Assembly: GCF_030852425.1 (NCBI RefSeq)
Contig: NZ_NSDM01000007.1
Location: forward strand, 62,001-126,000
DNA length: 64,000 bases
Source: Saccharothrix longispora
GTDB lineage: Bacteria > Actinomycetota > Actinomycetes > Mycobacteriales > Pseudonocardiaceae
Direction of reading: 5' to 3'
Numbering within the stretch: the stretch's first letter is position 1; every line of letters begins with the position of its first letter. The position numbers were made by a program, and so were the translations under genes. Below the pieces are notes generated by a model. That model had not been told where the DNA came from. It saw only the letters and a list, made by a program, of their open reading frames with translations, and made no database searches. Positions 9,018 to 16,301 of this stretch are shown here, piece after piece.

Positions 9018-10040
9018 ATGCGTGACCTCATCGCCGCGCTGCCCAAGGTCGAGCTGCACGTCCACCTCGTCGGGTCGGCCTCCCCCGAAACCGTCCTCAC
9101 CCTCGCCCGCCGGCACCCGGAGCACGGCGTGCCGACCGACGCGGACGAGCTGCGCCGCTTCTACGAGTTCACCGGCTTCGGCCACTTCATCGAGGTCTAC
9201 GACACGGTGAACGACCTGGTCACGACGGGTGAGGACGTCTCCGCGCCGGTGCTCGGCCCGGCGGAGGGGCACGCCCGGCGCAACGTCCGGTACGCCGAGG
9301 TGACGGTGAGCGCGACCAGCCACCTGCGCGCGGGCATCGCCGCGGACGAGCTGGACGAGGCGCTGACCACGAGCCGGGAGCGGGCGCGGGCGGAGCACGG
9401 CGTCGAGCCGGCCCGGGTGTTCGACGTGCCGGGCGTGTGGGACCGCGACCACGGCCTGACCAGCGCGCGGTACGCGACCGGGCACCGGCCGCCGGGCACG
9501 GTCGGCTTCGGCCTGGCCGGCTTCGAGGCGGACGCGCCGCGTCGCGCGTTCCGCGAGGCGTTCGCGCCGGCCCGGGACGCGGGCCTGCACTGCGTGCCGC
9601 ACGCGGCGAGACGACCGGTCCCGACCAGGTCCGGGAAGCCCTCGACGACCTGTGCGCCGAGCGGATCGGCCACGGCATCGGTGCCGCCCGGGACCCCGAG
9701 CTGCTGCGCCGGCCGGCCGACGGGGGCGTCACGCTGGAGGTCAGCCCCACGTCGAACCTGCGCACGGGCGCGGTGCCCGACCTCGCCGACCACCCGCCGC
9801 CCCGGCTGCTGGACGCGGGGGTGCCGGTGTGCCCGGACACCGACGAGCCCGCCATGTTCCACTCCGACCTCAACGCCGAGTACCTGCCGGTGCACGAGCG
9901 GTTCGGCCTGGGCGGGAACGAGCCGGCCGACCTGGCCCGCACCGGCGTGCGGGCCTCCTTCGCGCCCGAGGGGCTCAAGCGGTCGCTGCCGGCCGAGATC
10001 GACGCGCCGACCCGCTGCCCCGGGCAGGATGGGCGCATGA
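9018..10040 (+). pseudogene. Adenosine deaminase, frameshifted
   Basis: The first 196 residues match the adenosine/adenine deaminase family, with HVHLVGS near the start supplying the metal-binding HxH. At about base 9606 one G appears to be missing. The expected HAGETTGPDQV, with the catalytic Glu, continues only in the next frame, followed by ERIGHG, EVSPTSN and TDEPAMFHSDLN. That second frame has no stop and runs straight into the GH4 gene. The original frame ends at a TGA (10038-10040) that overlaps the GH4 ATG. TDEP replaces the usual DDP near the active site, which hints at decay. A sequencing error could explain a single indel. The missing stop suggests at least one further change. Confidence 0.75.
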
Positions 10041-11266
10041 GGCTGGTGATCCTGGGCGGCGGCGGGTTCCGCGTGCCGCTGGTGCACGAGGCGCTCGACG
10101 AGCGCGTCACCGACGTGGTCCTGCACGACGTGGACGCCGACCGGCTGCGCGCCGTCCGCGACGTGCTGCGCGACGGGCCGCCCGTCACCGCGACCACCGA
10201 CCTGGACGAGGCGCTGACCGGCGCGGACTTCGTGTTCTCGGCGATCCGGGTGGGCGGTCTGGCGGGCCGGGCGATCGACGAGGAGGTGGCCCACGCGCAC
10301 GGCGTGCTCGGCCAGGAGACCGTCGGCGCGGGCGGCGTCGCCTACGGGCTGCGCACCGCGCCGGTGGCCGACCGGATCGCCCGCCGGATCGCCGAACGCG
10401 CCCCCGGCGCGTGGGTCGTCAACTTCACCAACCCGGCGGGCCTGGTCACCGAGGTCATGGCGAAGCACCTCGGCGGGCGCGTCATCGGCATCTGCGACTC
10501 GCCGGTGGGGCTGTGCCGCCGGGTCGCGCGGGCGCTGCGCCTGGACGACCCGGTGTTCGACTACGCGGGCCTCAACCACCTCGGCTGGCTCCAGGGCGTG
10601 CGCGAGGGGGACTCCGGGAACCTGCTGCCGGCGCTGCTGGCCGACGACGCGGCGCTGGCGGGCTTCGAGGAGGGCAGGCTGTTCGGCGGCGAGTGGCTGC
10701 GCGCGCTCGGCGTGGTGCCCAACGAGTACCTGCACTACTACTACTCGACGCGCGAGGCGCTGGGCGACGACCGCGGCGCGTTCCTGCTGGCGCAGCAGCG
10801 GCGCTTCTACGCCGGCGAGGTCGACTGGGAGACCACGCGGCTGGAGCGCGAGGCGACCTACATGGCGCACGACCGCGAGGGCGAGCGGGACACGCTGGAG
10901 GGCGGCGGGTACGAGCACGTGGCCATGGCGCTCATGCGCGCCATCCGCGACGACGAGGAGACGACGCTGATCCTCAACGTGCCCAACGGCCGCACGCTGC
11001 CCACCCTGGACGCGGAGGCGATCGTCGAGGTGCCGTGCGAGGTGGACGCGCAGGGCGCCCGCCCGCTGCCGGTGAGCCCGCTGCCCGACCACGCGGCCGG
11101 GCTCGTCACGTCGGTCAAGGCGGTGGACCGGCTGGTCGCGGAGGGCACGCGCGCCGCCGCGCTCAAGGCGTTCGCGCTGCACCCGCTGGTCGACTCGGTG
11201 GCCACCGCGCGGAGCCTGCTCGACGCGTACGCCCGGCGGCACCCGGAGCTGGCCTACCTGAGGTGA
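10037..11266 (+). CDS. GH4 family 6-phospho-beta-glucosidase
   Basis: This 409-residue NAD- and metal-dependent glycosidase hydrolyses phosphorylated beta-glucosides by redox-assisted elimination. The Rossmann motif VILGGGGFRVPL is at the N-terminus. VNFTNPAGLVTEV, the metal ligand Cys153 in GICDSP and His181 in GLNHLGW are all visible. The ATG at 10037 overlaps the adenosine deaminase TGA and has an AGGA about 8 bases upstream. The upstream deaminase frame is open into this gene. The stop overlaps the opposing endonuclease V gene by 13 bp. No PTS transporter is nearby, so the physiological substrate is uncertain. Confidence 0.9.
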   Translation: MRLVILGGGGFRVPLVHEALDERVTDVVLHDVDADRLRAVRDVLRDGPPVTATTDLDEALTGADFVFSAIRVGGLAGRAIDEEVAHAHGVLGQETVGAGGVAYGLRTAPVADRIARRIAERAPGAWVVNFTNPAGLVTEVMAKHLGGRVIGICDSPVGLCRRVARALRLDDPVFDYAGLNHLGWLQGVREGDSGNLLPALLADDAALAGFEEGRLFGGEWLRALGVVPNEYLHYYYSTREALGDDRGAFLLAQQRRFYAGEVDWETTRLEREATYMAHDREGERDTLEGGGYEHVAMALMRAIRDDEETTLILNVPNGRTLPTLDAEAIVEVPCEVDAQGARPLPVSPLPDHAAGLVTSVKAVDRLVAEGTRAAALKAFALHPLVDSVATARSLLDAYARRHPELAYLR

Positions 11267-11886
11267 GCGCGGCCGAGCGAGTCCGACCGGCGCGTGGTCT
11301 CCGGCAGCCGGTGCACGCACAGGCGCAGCACCTCGGCGCACGCCCGGTCGAGGTCGATCCGGTGCCCCACGGACACGAACACCGGCTTCACCCCGGCACG
11401 GGTGCGCAGCGCGCGGCCCACCACCTCGCCGTCGTCCACGAGGTCGCCGACCGCGCCGCGCTCCTCCCCCGGCGGGTCGAACCGGCCCATGGGCGTCTTG
11501 GCGACCCCCACGCTCGGCAGGTCGGTCAGCACGCCCACGTGGCAGGCCAGCCCGAAGCGGCGCGGGTGGGCCAGTCCCTGCCCGTCGCACACCAGCAGGT
11601 CGGGCGGCACGGTCAACGTCGCCAGCGCGTCCAGCAGCGACGGCAGCTCGCGGAACGCGAACAGGCCCGGCACGTACGGGAAGTCGGCCCGGCCGTGCAC
11701 GACGGCCGAGTCGACGGTCTCCAGCGAGTCGGCGTCGAGCACCACCACGGCGGCGACCAGCCGGTCGTCGTCGGCGTAGGACACGTCCAGGCCGGCGACG
11801 TGCCGCACGACGAGGTCCGGATCGGTGGTGGTGACGACCCGCGGGCGCAGCCGCTCCTGCTCCGCGACGGCCTCCTCCGGGGTCAC
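11254..11886 (-). CDS. nfi: Endonuclease V (deoxyinosine-specific)
   Basis: This 210-residue repair nuclease nicks DNA near deoxyinosine and other deaminated bases. Family motifs AGLDVSYADD (first catalytic Asp), FPYVPGLFAFRELP and VCDGQGLAHPRRFGLACH (second catalytic Asp) are all present, as is GVAKTP. The GTG at 11886 overlaps the stop of the upstream DUF3500 gene as GTGA, so the two are coupled. The 3' end overlaps the converging GH4 gene by 13 bp. Confidence 0.93.
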   Translation of the reverse strand: MTPEEAVAEQERLRPRVVTTTDPDLVVRHVAGLDVSYADDDRLVAAVVVLDADSLETVDSAVVHGRADFPYVPGLFAFRELPSLLDALATLTVPPDLLVCDGQGLAHPRRFGLACHVGVLTDLPSVGVAKTPMGRFDPPGEERGAVGDLVDDGEVVGRALRTRAGVKPVFVSVGHRIDLDRACAEVLRLCVHRLPETTRRSDSLGRAHLR

Positions 11887-12818
11887 CCGTGCCTCACCGA
11901 GGAGTGGTGCGCGGCGAGCAGGTCCTCGCCGAAGTCGCCGGAGCGCCGCCGCCACACCGAGTGCGCGTGGTTGGCGTCGTCGGCGGTGTTGTCGTACTCG
12001 ATCAGCAGCTCCGGGCCCTGGACGCGGTAGTAGTGGCCCTCGCCGCGCCGGACCGGGCCCTCCCACGCGAAGTGCAGGCGGTCGAGGTCGAGCGCGTCGA
12101 ACTCCTCGTCGGCGAGGTCGCCGTGCAGCCGGTCGAGGTAGTAGCGGACCAGGCCCACGAGCAGGCCGCGGGAGGCGCGGTCGAGCTGCGCGACGGTCAC
12201 GCCGGCGGGTTCCAGGTCGCCGACGCGGCGCGCGTTGCCGGTCCTCAGGTCCGGTGGCGGCCGGTCCGCGACCACGGCGAGGCCGCGCGCGGTGGGTCCC
12301 ATCCGGTCGAGCAGCTCGCGGGCCAGCTCCTCCTCCAGCCGCAGCGGCTGGAGGACCGTGCGACCGCGGTAGGTGGTGCGGGCGGGGTTCGCGCCGAGGA
12401 AGAACGGGGTGGCCGACACGCGCCCGTCCGCGACGACCACGCTCACCGAGAGGTGGTGCCCCTCGACCCGCCACCCGTAGGGGTCGTCACCGGGCTCGCC
12501 CAGCAGCACGGTCCAGTAGTCGCCCTGGTGGCGGTCGCGGTGGCCGCCCTCGCGGTCGTCGAGCACGTCCTCCAGCGCCATGACCGCCGCGGCCTGGGCG
12601 TAGGCGTGCGGGCTGAGCACGCAGGACAGCAGGCGGTGCACGGCCTTGCGCTGGTCGCGGTCCAGCGCGCCGTGGACCACGCCCGGCCGTTCCCCCGGCG
12701 TGTACGCCCACCGCGTGCGCAGGTCGTCGTCGGTGACCGGGCGCACCGCTTCGGCGCGGCGGGCCCCGTCGAGGGTGGCCAGGAAGCCTCGCGTGGCCTC
12801 GGCGATCTCGTGCAGCAC
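11883..12818 (-). CDS. DUF3500 domain protein
   Basis: This protein of about 311 residues matches the DUF3500 family over its whole length. It contains WAYTPGERPGVVHGAL and RRGEGHYYRVQGPELLIEYDNT, followed by ANHAHSVWR near the end. Family function is not established. There is no signal peptide or membrane segment. Two GTG codons are adjacent, at 12821 and 12818. I prefer 12818 because TAGGTT at 12825-12830 lies six bases upstream, the spacing of a leaderless transcript, and no Shine-Dalgarno is present. It is the first gene of a two-gene unit with nfi. Confidence 0.86.
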   Translation of the reverse strand: MLHEIAEATRGFLATLDGARRAEAVRPVTDDDLRTRWAYTPGERPGVVHGALDRDQRKAVHRLLSCVLSPHAYAQAAAVMALEDVLDDREGGHRDRHQGDYWTVLLGEPGDDPYGWRVEGHHLSVSVVVADGRVSATPFFLGANPARTTYRGRTVLQPLRLEEELARELLDRMGPTARGLAVVADRPPPDLRTGNARRVGDLEPAGVTVAQLDRASRGLLVGLVRYYLDRLHGDLADEEFDALDLDRLHFAWEGPVRRGEGHYYRVQGPELLIEYDNTADDANHAHSVWRRRSGDFGEDLLAAHHSSVRHG

Positions 12819-12950
12819 CACCCGAACCTATCTGCCGGAGGTCGGGTGCGGCACCGTGACCTGCGCAGCGGCGGGAAGCCGTGCCTCCGGGCACGAAGGC
12901 GGAGGTCCGCCGGGGGCCGCGGTGATCGTTCCGGCTGGGATGCTGGCCCG

Positions 12951-13727
12951 GTGTGGAATGGCGATCTGATCGATCTCGACGCGTACTTCGACCGCCTCGG
13001 CCTGACCCCCGGGCCCGGTGGGGACCCGGAGTCCCTGCTCCGCCTGCTGCACCGGGCGCACCTGGCCGCCATCTGCTTCGAGAACGCCGACGTGCGCGAC
13101 GGCGTGCCGATCGGGCTGGACGTGCCGTCGTTGCAGGACAAGCTGGTGCGGCGGCGGCGCGGCGGGTGGTGCTTCGAGCAGAACCTGCTGTTCGCCGCGG
13201 TGCTCGAACGGCTCGGCCACCAGGTGACCGGCATGGCGGCGCGCGTGCTGCTGGGGCGTTCGGGAGACATCCCGCGCACGCACGCCCTGCTGCGCGTGGA
13301 CGGCCGCTGGCTGGCCGACGTCGGGTTCGGCGGCGGCGGGCTGCTCACCCCGTTGCCGCTGGTCCCCGACGTGGTGGTGCGGCAGGGCGACTGGGCGTTC
13401 CGGCTCGACCACCGCGACGGCGTGTGGACGCTGCACTCGTCGCAGGGCGGTGGGTGGACGACGCTGTACGACTTCACCGAGGACCCTCGCACGCCCGCCG
13501 ACTACGAGGTCCTCAACCACTACCTGGCCACCCACCCGAAGTCCGTGTTCCTCGGCAGGCTGGTGGTGCAGCGCACCGACGAGCACGCCCGCCACTCGAT
13601 CACCGACCGCGTCCTGACCGAGGCGCGGCCGGACGGCTCGGTCGTCAAGCGGGAGCTGACGGCCGACGAGCTGACCACCACCCTGCGCGAGGACTTCGGG
13701 TTGGAGCTGCCTACGGCCAGGGCTTGA
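12951..13727 (+). CDS. nat: Arylamine N-acetyltransferase
   Basis: This 258-residue enzyme transfers acetyl groups from acetyl-CoA to arylamines or hydrazines. It could alternatively act as an amide synthase in a secondary-metabolite pathway. The catalytic triad is visible as Cys74 (GGWCFEQN), His111 (RTHALL) and Asp123 (LADVGFGG). The His-Asp spacing is 12 residues, shorter than in well-known homologues. The GTG at 12951 gives WNGDLIDLDAYFDRLG, the usual NAT N-terminus. No biosynthetic genes surround it, so a stand-alone detoxification role is more likely. The last 17 bases overlap the convergent neighbour. Confidence 0.92.
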   Translation: MWNGDLIDLDAYFDRLGLTPGPGGDPESLLRLLHRAHLAAICFENADVRDGVPIGLDVPSLQDKLVRRRRGGWCFEQNLLFAAVLERLGHQVTGMAARVLLGRSGDIPRTHALLRVDGRWLADVGFGGGGLLTPLPLVPDVVVRQGDWAFRLDHRDGVWTLHSSQGGGWTTLYDFTEDPRTPADYEVLNHYLATHPKSVFLGRLVVQRTDEHARHSITDRVLTEARPDGSVVKRELTADELTTTLREDFGLELPTARA

Positions 13728-14361
13728 GCTCGGGCAGCTCACCGCTGATCGCGCCCGCCGGTTCACGGCCGGCCAGCCACGCGACGAGGTCGTCGGGGGA
13801 GCCGGTGAGCCGGATCTCGGCGCCCTCGCCGATCGTCCACTCGCGATCGCCGGCGACGAGCACGAGCCGCGTGCCGTCGGGCACCCGCGCCGCGAGGAAG
13901 TCGACGGCGTGCGCGTGGAACTCCGGTGACCACGTCACGGGGCCGAGGTCGAGGTCGCGGGCGTGGATCTCGACCTCGCGCCACAGCGCGTACGCCGTGC
14001 CGGTGAGCGTGCCGTCGCGGTAGAGGACCGGGGTCTCCCAGTCGCGGACGCCGGCCCACGCCTTGGTCAGCCGTTCGACGGCGTCCGCGAGCACCGCCCG
14101 GTGCTCCGCCGCCGAACGGCCCGCGCCCGCCTCGATCGCGGCGTCCCGCGCGGGGCGCCCGCCGGGGTAGACCTCGACCCGGGTGCCCTCGTGCTCGGCC
14201 TGGCCCGCGAGGCCGACCGTCACGCCCGCGAGGTGCGCCAGCACGTGCCCCCTGGTCCAGCCGGGCAGCGCCGACGGCTCGGCGACCTGCTCGTCGGTCA
14301 GGTCCTCGATGAGCGCGGCCAGCCCGCGGTGGGCGTCGAGCGCGTTCTCCTGGATCGTCAC
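13711..14361 (-). CDS. Mycothiol-dependent maleylpyruvate isomerase family protein
   Basis: This 216-residue protein belongs to the DinB-like mycothiol-dependent maleylpyruvate isomerase family. The N-terminal four-helix region carries LPGWTRGHVLAHLA, where the His is a metal ligand. Further family residues lie in ALWREVEIHARDLDLG. The C-terminal portion is the small alpha/beta domain of the family. The actual substrate is unknown, because most paralogues act on thiol conjugates other than maleylpyruvate. GGGGGAG lies upstream of the ATG at a good distance. The gene is divergent from the CGNR regulator and converges on nat with a 17-bp overlap. Confidence 0.9.
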   Translation of the reverse strand: MTIQENALDAHRGLAALIEDLTDEQVAEPSALPGWTRGHVLAHLAGVTVGLAGQAEHEGTRVEVYPGGRPARDAAIEAGAGRSAAEHRAVLADAVERLTKAWAGVRDWETPVLYRDGTLTGTAYALWREVEIHARDLDLGPVTWSPEFHAHAVDFLAARVPDGTRLVLVAGDREWTIGEGAEIRLTGSPDDLVAWLAGREPAGAISGELPELKPWP

Positions 14362-14372
14362 CGGAACTCCCC

Positions 14373-14418
14373 CTAATGGTTCCTCAGGTCAAAGCCGTTA
14401 GGAACGTACCACTAGACT
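14373..14418. promoter_or_regulatory. Nested dyad and -10 element between divergent genes
   Basis: CTAATGG (14373-14379) faces CCGTTAG (14395-14401) with one mismatch, and GTTCCT (14379-14384) faces AGGAAC (14400-14405) perfectly. Just beyond, TAGACT (14413-14418) lies seven bases before the GTG of the CGNR gene, as in leaderless promoters. The dyad is a candidate operator for the CGNR protein. This is inference. Confidence 0.45.
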
Positions 14419-14425
14419 CGCCCTC

Positions 14426-14953
14426 GTGGCACTGGCCCTGGAGTTCGCGAGCACGGTCAGGCACGACGGGCACGGCGGGCTCGTCGACGACCTGGCCACG
14501 CCCGCGGGCTTCGCCGCGTGGGCCGGGGTCGAGCCGGACGAGGCGCTGCGGCTGCGGGTGGTGGAGCTGCGCTGGGCCGCGCGGTCGCTGTACGCGCGTG
14601 CCGTGGACGCGCCCGAACGCCTGGACGCGCCGCACCTGATGCCCTTCGAGCAGGCGTTGGCGCTGGTGAACGAGTGCGCGGGGCGCGTGCCGCGGACCGT
14701 GCGGCTGGAGTGGGCCGAGCGGCCGGTGCTGCGCCGCGCGGACGACGCCGAGCCGGGCGACCGGCTGCTGGCCGACCTCGCCACGGCCGTCGTCGAGTTC
14801 CTGGCGGGCGACGAGGCCCGCGCCCTGCGCGCCTGCCCGGCGCCCCGCTGCGTCCGCTACTTCGTCAAGGCGCACCCCCGCCAGGAGTGGTGCAGGCCGT
14901 CGTGCGGGAACCGGGCCAGGGTCAGCCGGCACTACCACCGGACGCAGGGCTGA
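14426..14953 (+). CDS. CGNR zinc-finger domain protein (ABATE domain)
   Basis: This 175-residue putative regulator has an N-terminal ABATE-type ligand domain (LEFASTVR near the start). A C-terminal CGNR zinc ribbon has Cys pairs in CPAPRC and CRPSCGNRARVSRHYHR, where the CGNR signature is exact. The family is thought to bind DNA in response to a small molecule. The GTG at 14426 has no Shine-Dalgarno but is seven bases from TAGACT, so it is probably translated from a leaderless mRNA. The adjacent divergent mycothiol-dependent isomerase-like gene is the obvious candidate target. Confidence 0.88.
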   Translation: MALALEFASTVRHDGHGGLVDDLATPAGFAAWAGVEPDEALRLRVVELRWAARSLYARAVDAPERLDAPHLMPFEQALALVNECAGRVPRTVRLEWAERPVLRRADDAEPGDRLLADLATAVVEFLAGDEARALRACPAPRCVRYFVKAHPRQEWCRPSCGNRARVSRHYHRTQG

Positions 14954-14959
14954 CCGCGA

Positions 14960-14990
14960 CCGGCCGCGCGGGTGCTCCCCGCGCGGCCGG
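14960..14990. terminator. Bidirectional terminator hairpin
   Basis: CCGGCCGCGCGGG (14960-14972) and CCCGCGCGGCCGG (14978-14990) form a perfect 13-bp stem with a five-base loop, between the ends of the convergent CGNR and CBS genes. Confidence 0.7.
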
Positions 14991-14994
14991 CCGC

Positions 14995-15423
14995 TCAGCC
15001 CTGCGCGATGTACGCCGCCAACTGGTCGTGGTCGTTCTGCAACTGGTCGATGCGGCTCTTCACCACGTCGCCGATGCTCACGATGCCGACCAGTCGGCCG
15101 TCGTCGAGCACCGGCACGTGCCGGATGCGCCGCTCGGTCATCAGCACCGTGAGGCTGTCGACCGAATCCCGCGGGGTGCAGGTCAGCACCTCGCTCGTCA
15201 TGATCTCCGCCACCGGGGCGCCCAGCAGCGCGCCGCCCCGGTCGTGCAACCCGCGCACGACGTCCCGTTCCGACACGATCCCGGTGATGCCACCGGGCCC
15301 GGTCACGACCATCGCGCCCACGTTGCGCCCGGCGAGCGCGGCGAGGAGTTCCGCCACCGACGCCCCCGCCTCGACCGTGGCCACGTCCGAACCCTTGTTC
15401 CGCAACACGTCAGCGATCCTCAT
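14995..15423 (-). CDS. Tandem CBS domain protein
   Basis: This 142-residue protein consists of two CBS domains and nothing else. The first ends with GGITGIVSERDVVRGL and the second with DGRLVGIVSIGDVVKSRI. Such stand-alone pairs bind adenine nucleotides and form dimers. The closest well-known analogue by architecture is mycobacterial hypoxic response protein 1 (Rv2626c). No enzymatic domain is fused. GGGAG lies upstream of the ATG. A baeRF2-like gene, related to Rv2629, lies 1.6 kb to the right, which recalls a mycobacterial dormancy gene cluster, but no DosR-type box was recognised here. Confidence 0.9.
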   Translation of the reverse strand: MRIADVLRNKGSDVATVEAGASVAELLAALAGRNVGAMVVTGPGGITGIVSERDVVRGLHDRGGALLGAPVAEIMTSEVLTCTPRDSVDSLTVLMTERRIRHVPVLDDGRLVGIVSIGDVVKSRIDQLQNDHDQLAAYIAQG

Positions 15424-15557
15424 GGGCGTCTCCCGATCAACGTCAGACCCGGTCGCTACCCGGCTCAGGCTAGTTGTCGGAACCGGTGCAGGTCACGCGG
15501 CCGAAGGTGCGCCACCGTTCGGGCAGTCGGGCGACGGCGACCGGCACGCCGCGTGCG

Positions 15558-15600
15558 CGCCGAACCCGCCGGGCGCGGTGCGCGCCCGGCGGGTTCGGCG
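15558..15600 (-). terminator. 19-bp perfect terminator hairpin
   Basis: Bases 15558-15576 and 15582-15600 are perfectly complementary over 19 bp (CGCCGAACCCGCCGGGCGC and its complement) with a five-base loop. The hairpin follows the stop of the 59-residue gene by 27 bases. The rest of 15424-15627 contains the promoter region of the CBS gene and no recognisable gene. Confidence 0.7.
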
Positions 15601-15627
15601 GAGGTGCTCCGGTCGGCCGGTTCCCGG

Positions 15628-15807
15628 TCAGCCCGCCTTGCGGCGGAAGACCCGCCGACCGGCGAAGCCGTTCTGCAACGGCCGGCCCTGGGTGGCGTTC
15701 ACGCCGCTGTTCTTCTGGGCGTGACCGCGGCGCTCGCGCCGGTTGGGGACGACGGCCGGCTCCTGCTCCTGCTCGTCCGCACCGTCGACGTGCTCGTGGT
15801 TCTCCAT
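15628..15807 (-). CDS. Small basic protein, 59 residues (tandem copy 2)
   Basis: This small gene has a strong ribosome-binding site, AGGAGG, seven bases before its ATG. The product has an acidic, His-containing head (MENHEHVDGADEQEQEP) and a basic tail (NRRERRGHAQ, then GRRVFRRKAG). It shares the pattern EP...NRxxRRG...SG...GRxL...RR with the 50-residue protein encoded just upstream. Both leaders also share ACACTTC-AGGAGG. I do not recognise the family. The basic tail suggests RNA or DNA binding, for example at the ribosome, but that is inference. A 19-bp terminator hairpin follows. Confidence 0.68.
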   Translation of the reverse strand: MENHEHVDGADEQEQEPAVVPNRRERRGHAQKNSGVNATQGRPLQNGFAGRRVFRRKAG

Positions 15808-15828
15808 CGGACTACCTCCTGAAGTGTG

Positions 15829-15854
15829 GCGACGTCGCTGGTCAGCGACGTCGC
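15829..15854. repeat. 12-bp perfect inverted repeat
   Basis: GCGACGTCGCTG and CAGCGACGTCGC are separated by two bases. The element covers the last codons of the 50-residue gene and the gap before the 59-residue gene. In RNA it would form a strong hairpin between the two cistrons and could adjust their relative expression. Each arm contains the self-complementary GCGACGTCGC. Confidence 0.6.
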
Positions 15855-15994
15855 ATCGCGTACTGGCGCGGGGCGGCGACGAGTCGGCCGCCGCCGAAGC
15901 GCGGCGGGACCGCGCCGGACGAGTGGGCGCCGCGCCGGGCGGCGCGGTTCATCGGCTGACCGTCGTGCTGTGGTTCGTTGCGCATGGTGGGCAT
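15842..15994 (-). CDS. Small basic protein, 50 residues (tandem copy 1)
   Basis: This gene starts with ATG preceded by GAGGAGG at ideal spacing. The product has a short acidic/His head (NEPQHDGQP) and a strongly basic remainder with NRAARRGAH and a terminal MRRR. It resembles the 59-residue protein encoded 34 bases downstream in the order of motifs and in its ribosome-binding region (ACACTTCGAGGAGG). A short hairpin CCTCG/CGAGG overlaps the ribosome-binding site and might limit translation. No annotated family was recognised. The pair is transcribed from a well-formed promoter 160 bases upstream. Confidence 0.66.
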   Translation of the reverse strand: MPTMRNEPQHDGQPMNRAARRGAHSSGAVPPRFGGGRLVAAPRQYAMRRR

Positions 15995-16129
15995 GCGTCG
16001 CCTCCTCGAAGTGTCGAGGCGTGCAAGGAGCGCGACCCGGTTCGGACGGGTCGGCGAAGAGAGCCGCTGGGGCCACCAGGAGAGGGCGCGGCACGGCCCG
16101 AAGCCGGTGCGGCGCTGGAGGAAGAGTCC

Positions 16130-16159
16130 TCAGAGGTAGATCTGGAAGAACATGCGCAT
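16130..16159 (-). CDS. Candidate leaderless micro-ORF (MRMFFQIYL)
   Basis: A nine-codon frame encodes MRMFFQIYL and a stop. Its second ATG (16153) lies exactly seven bases after a TAACGT -10 element, the arrangement of leaderless starts elsewhere in this window. Translation could begin at that Met to give the heptapeptide MFFQIYL. It stands 136 bases before the first small basic gene, so it may be a leader peptide controlling that operon. Whether it is translated cannot be shown from sequence. Confidence 0.35.
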   Translation of the reverse strand: MRMFFQIYL

Positions 16160-16160
16160 G

Positions 16161-16189
16161 ACGTTAGCGTGGATCGCACGCCGTGCCAA
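16161..16189 (-). promoter_or_regulatory. Promoter of the small basic protein operon
   Basis: On the minus strand TTGGCA (16189-16184) and TAACGT (16166-16161) are separated by exactly 17 bases, close to the vegetative consensus. It is the best-formed -35/-10 pair I saw in the window. Between 15995 and 16160 there is only the micro-ORF and a leader that can fold (CGACCCG/CGGGTCG at 16033-16053). Confidence 0.6.
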
Positions 16190-16232
16190 GTCGTTTACCC
16201 GCCGGGGAGGTCGTGCGTCCACTTCGGACCGA

Positions 16233-16271
16233 CCGGCGGGCGGGCGGCGCCACCCCCGGCGCCCCCGCCGG
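16233..16271 (-). terminator. Hairpin after ecsC-like gene
   Basis: CCGGCGGG (16233-16240) pairs with CCCGCCGG (16264-16271), and GGCGCC copies extend the stem imperfectly. It lies just past the stop of the leftward EcsC-family gene and insulates the promoter that follows. Confidence 0.45.
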
Positions 16272-16301
16272 GAACACCGTTCGGGTGGCGCCGGCAGCCG
16301 A

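Noticed and set aside
12951..14361. Secondary-metabolite cluster around the N-acetyltransferase
   Set aside because: No polyketide, peptide synthetase or AHBA genes are nearby, and the neighbours are unrelated housekeeping or stress genes.
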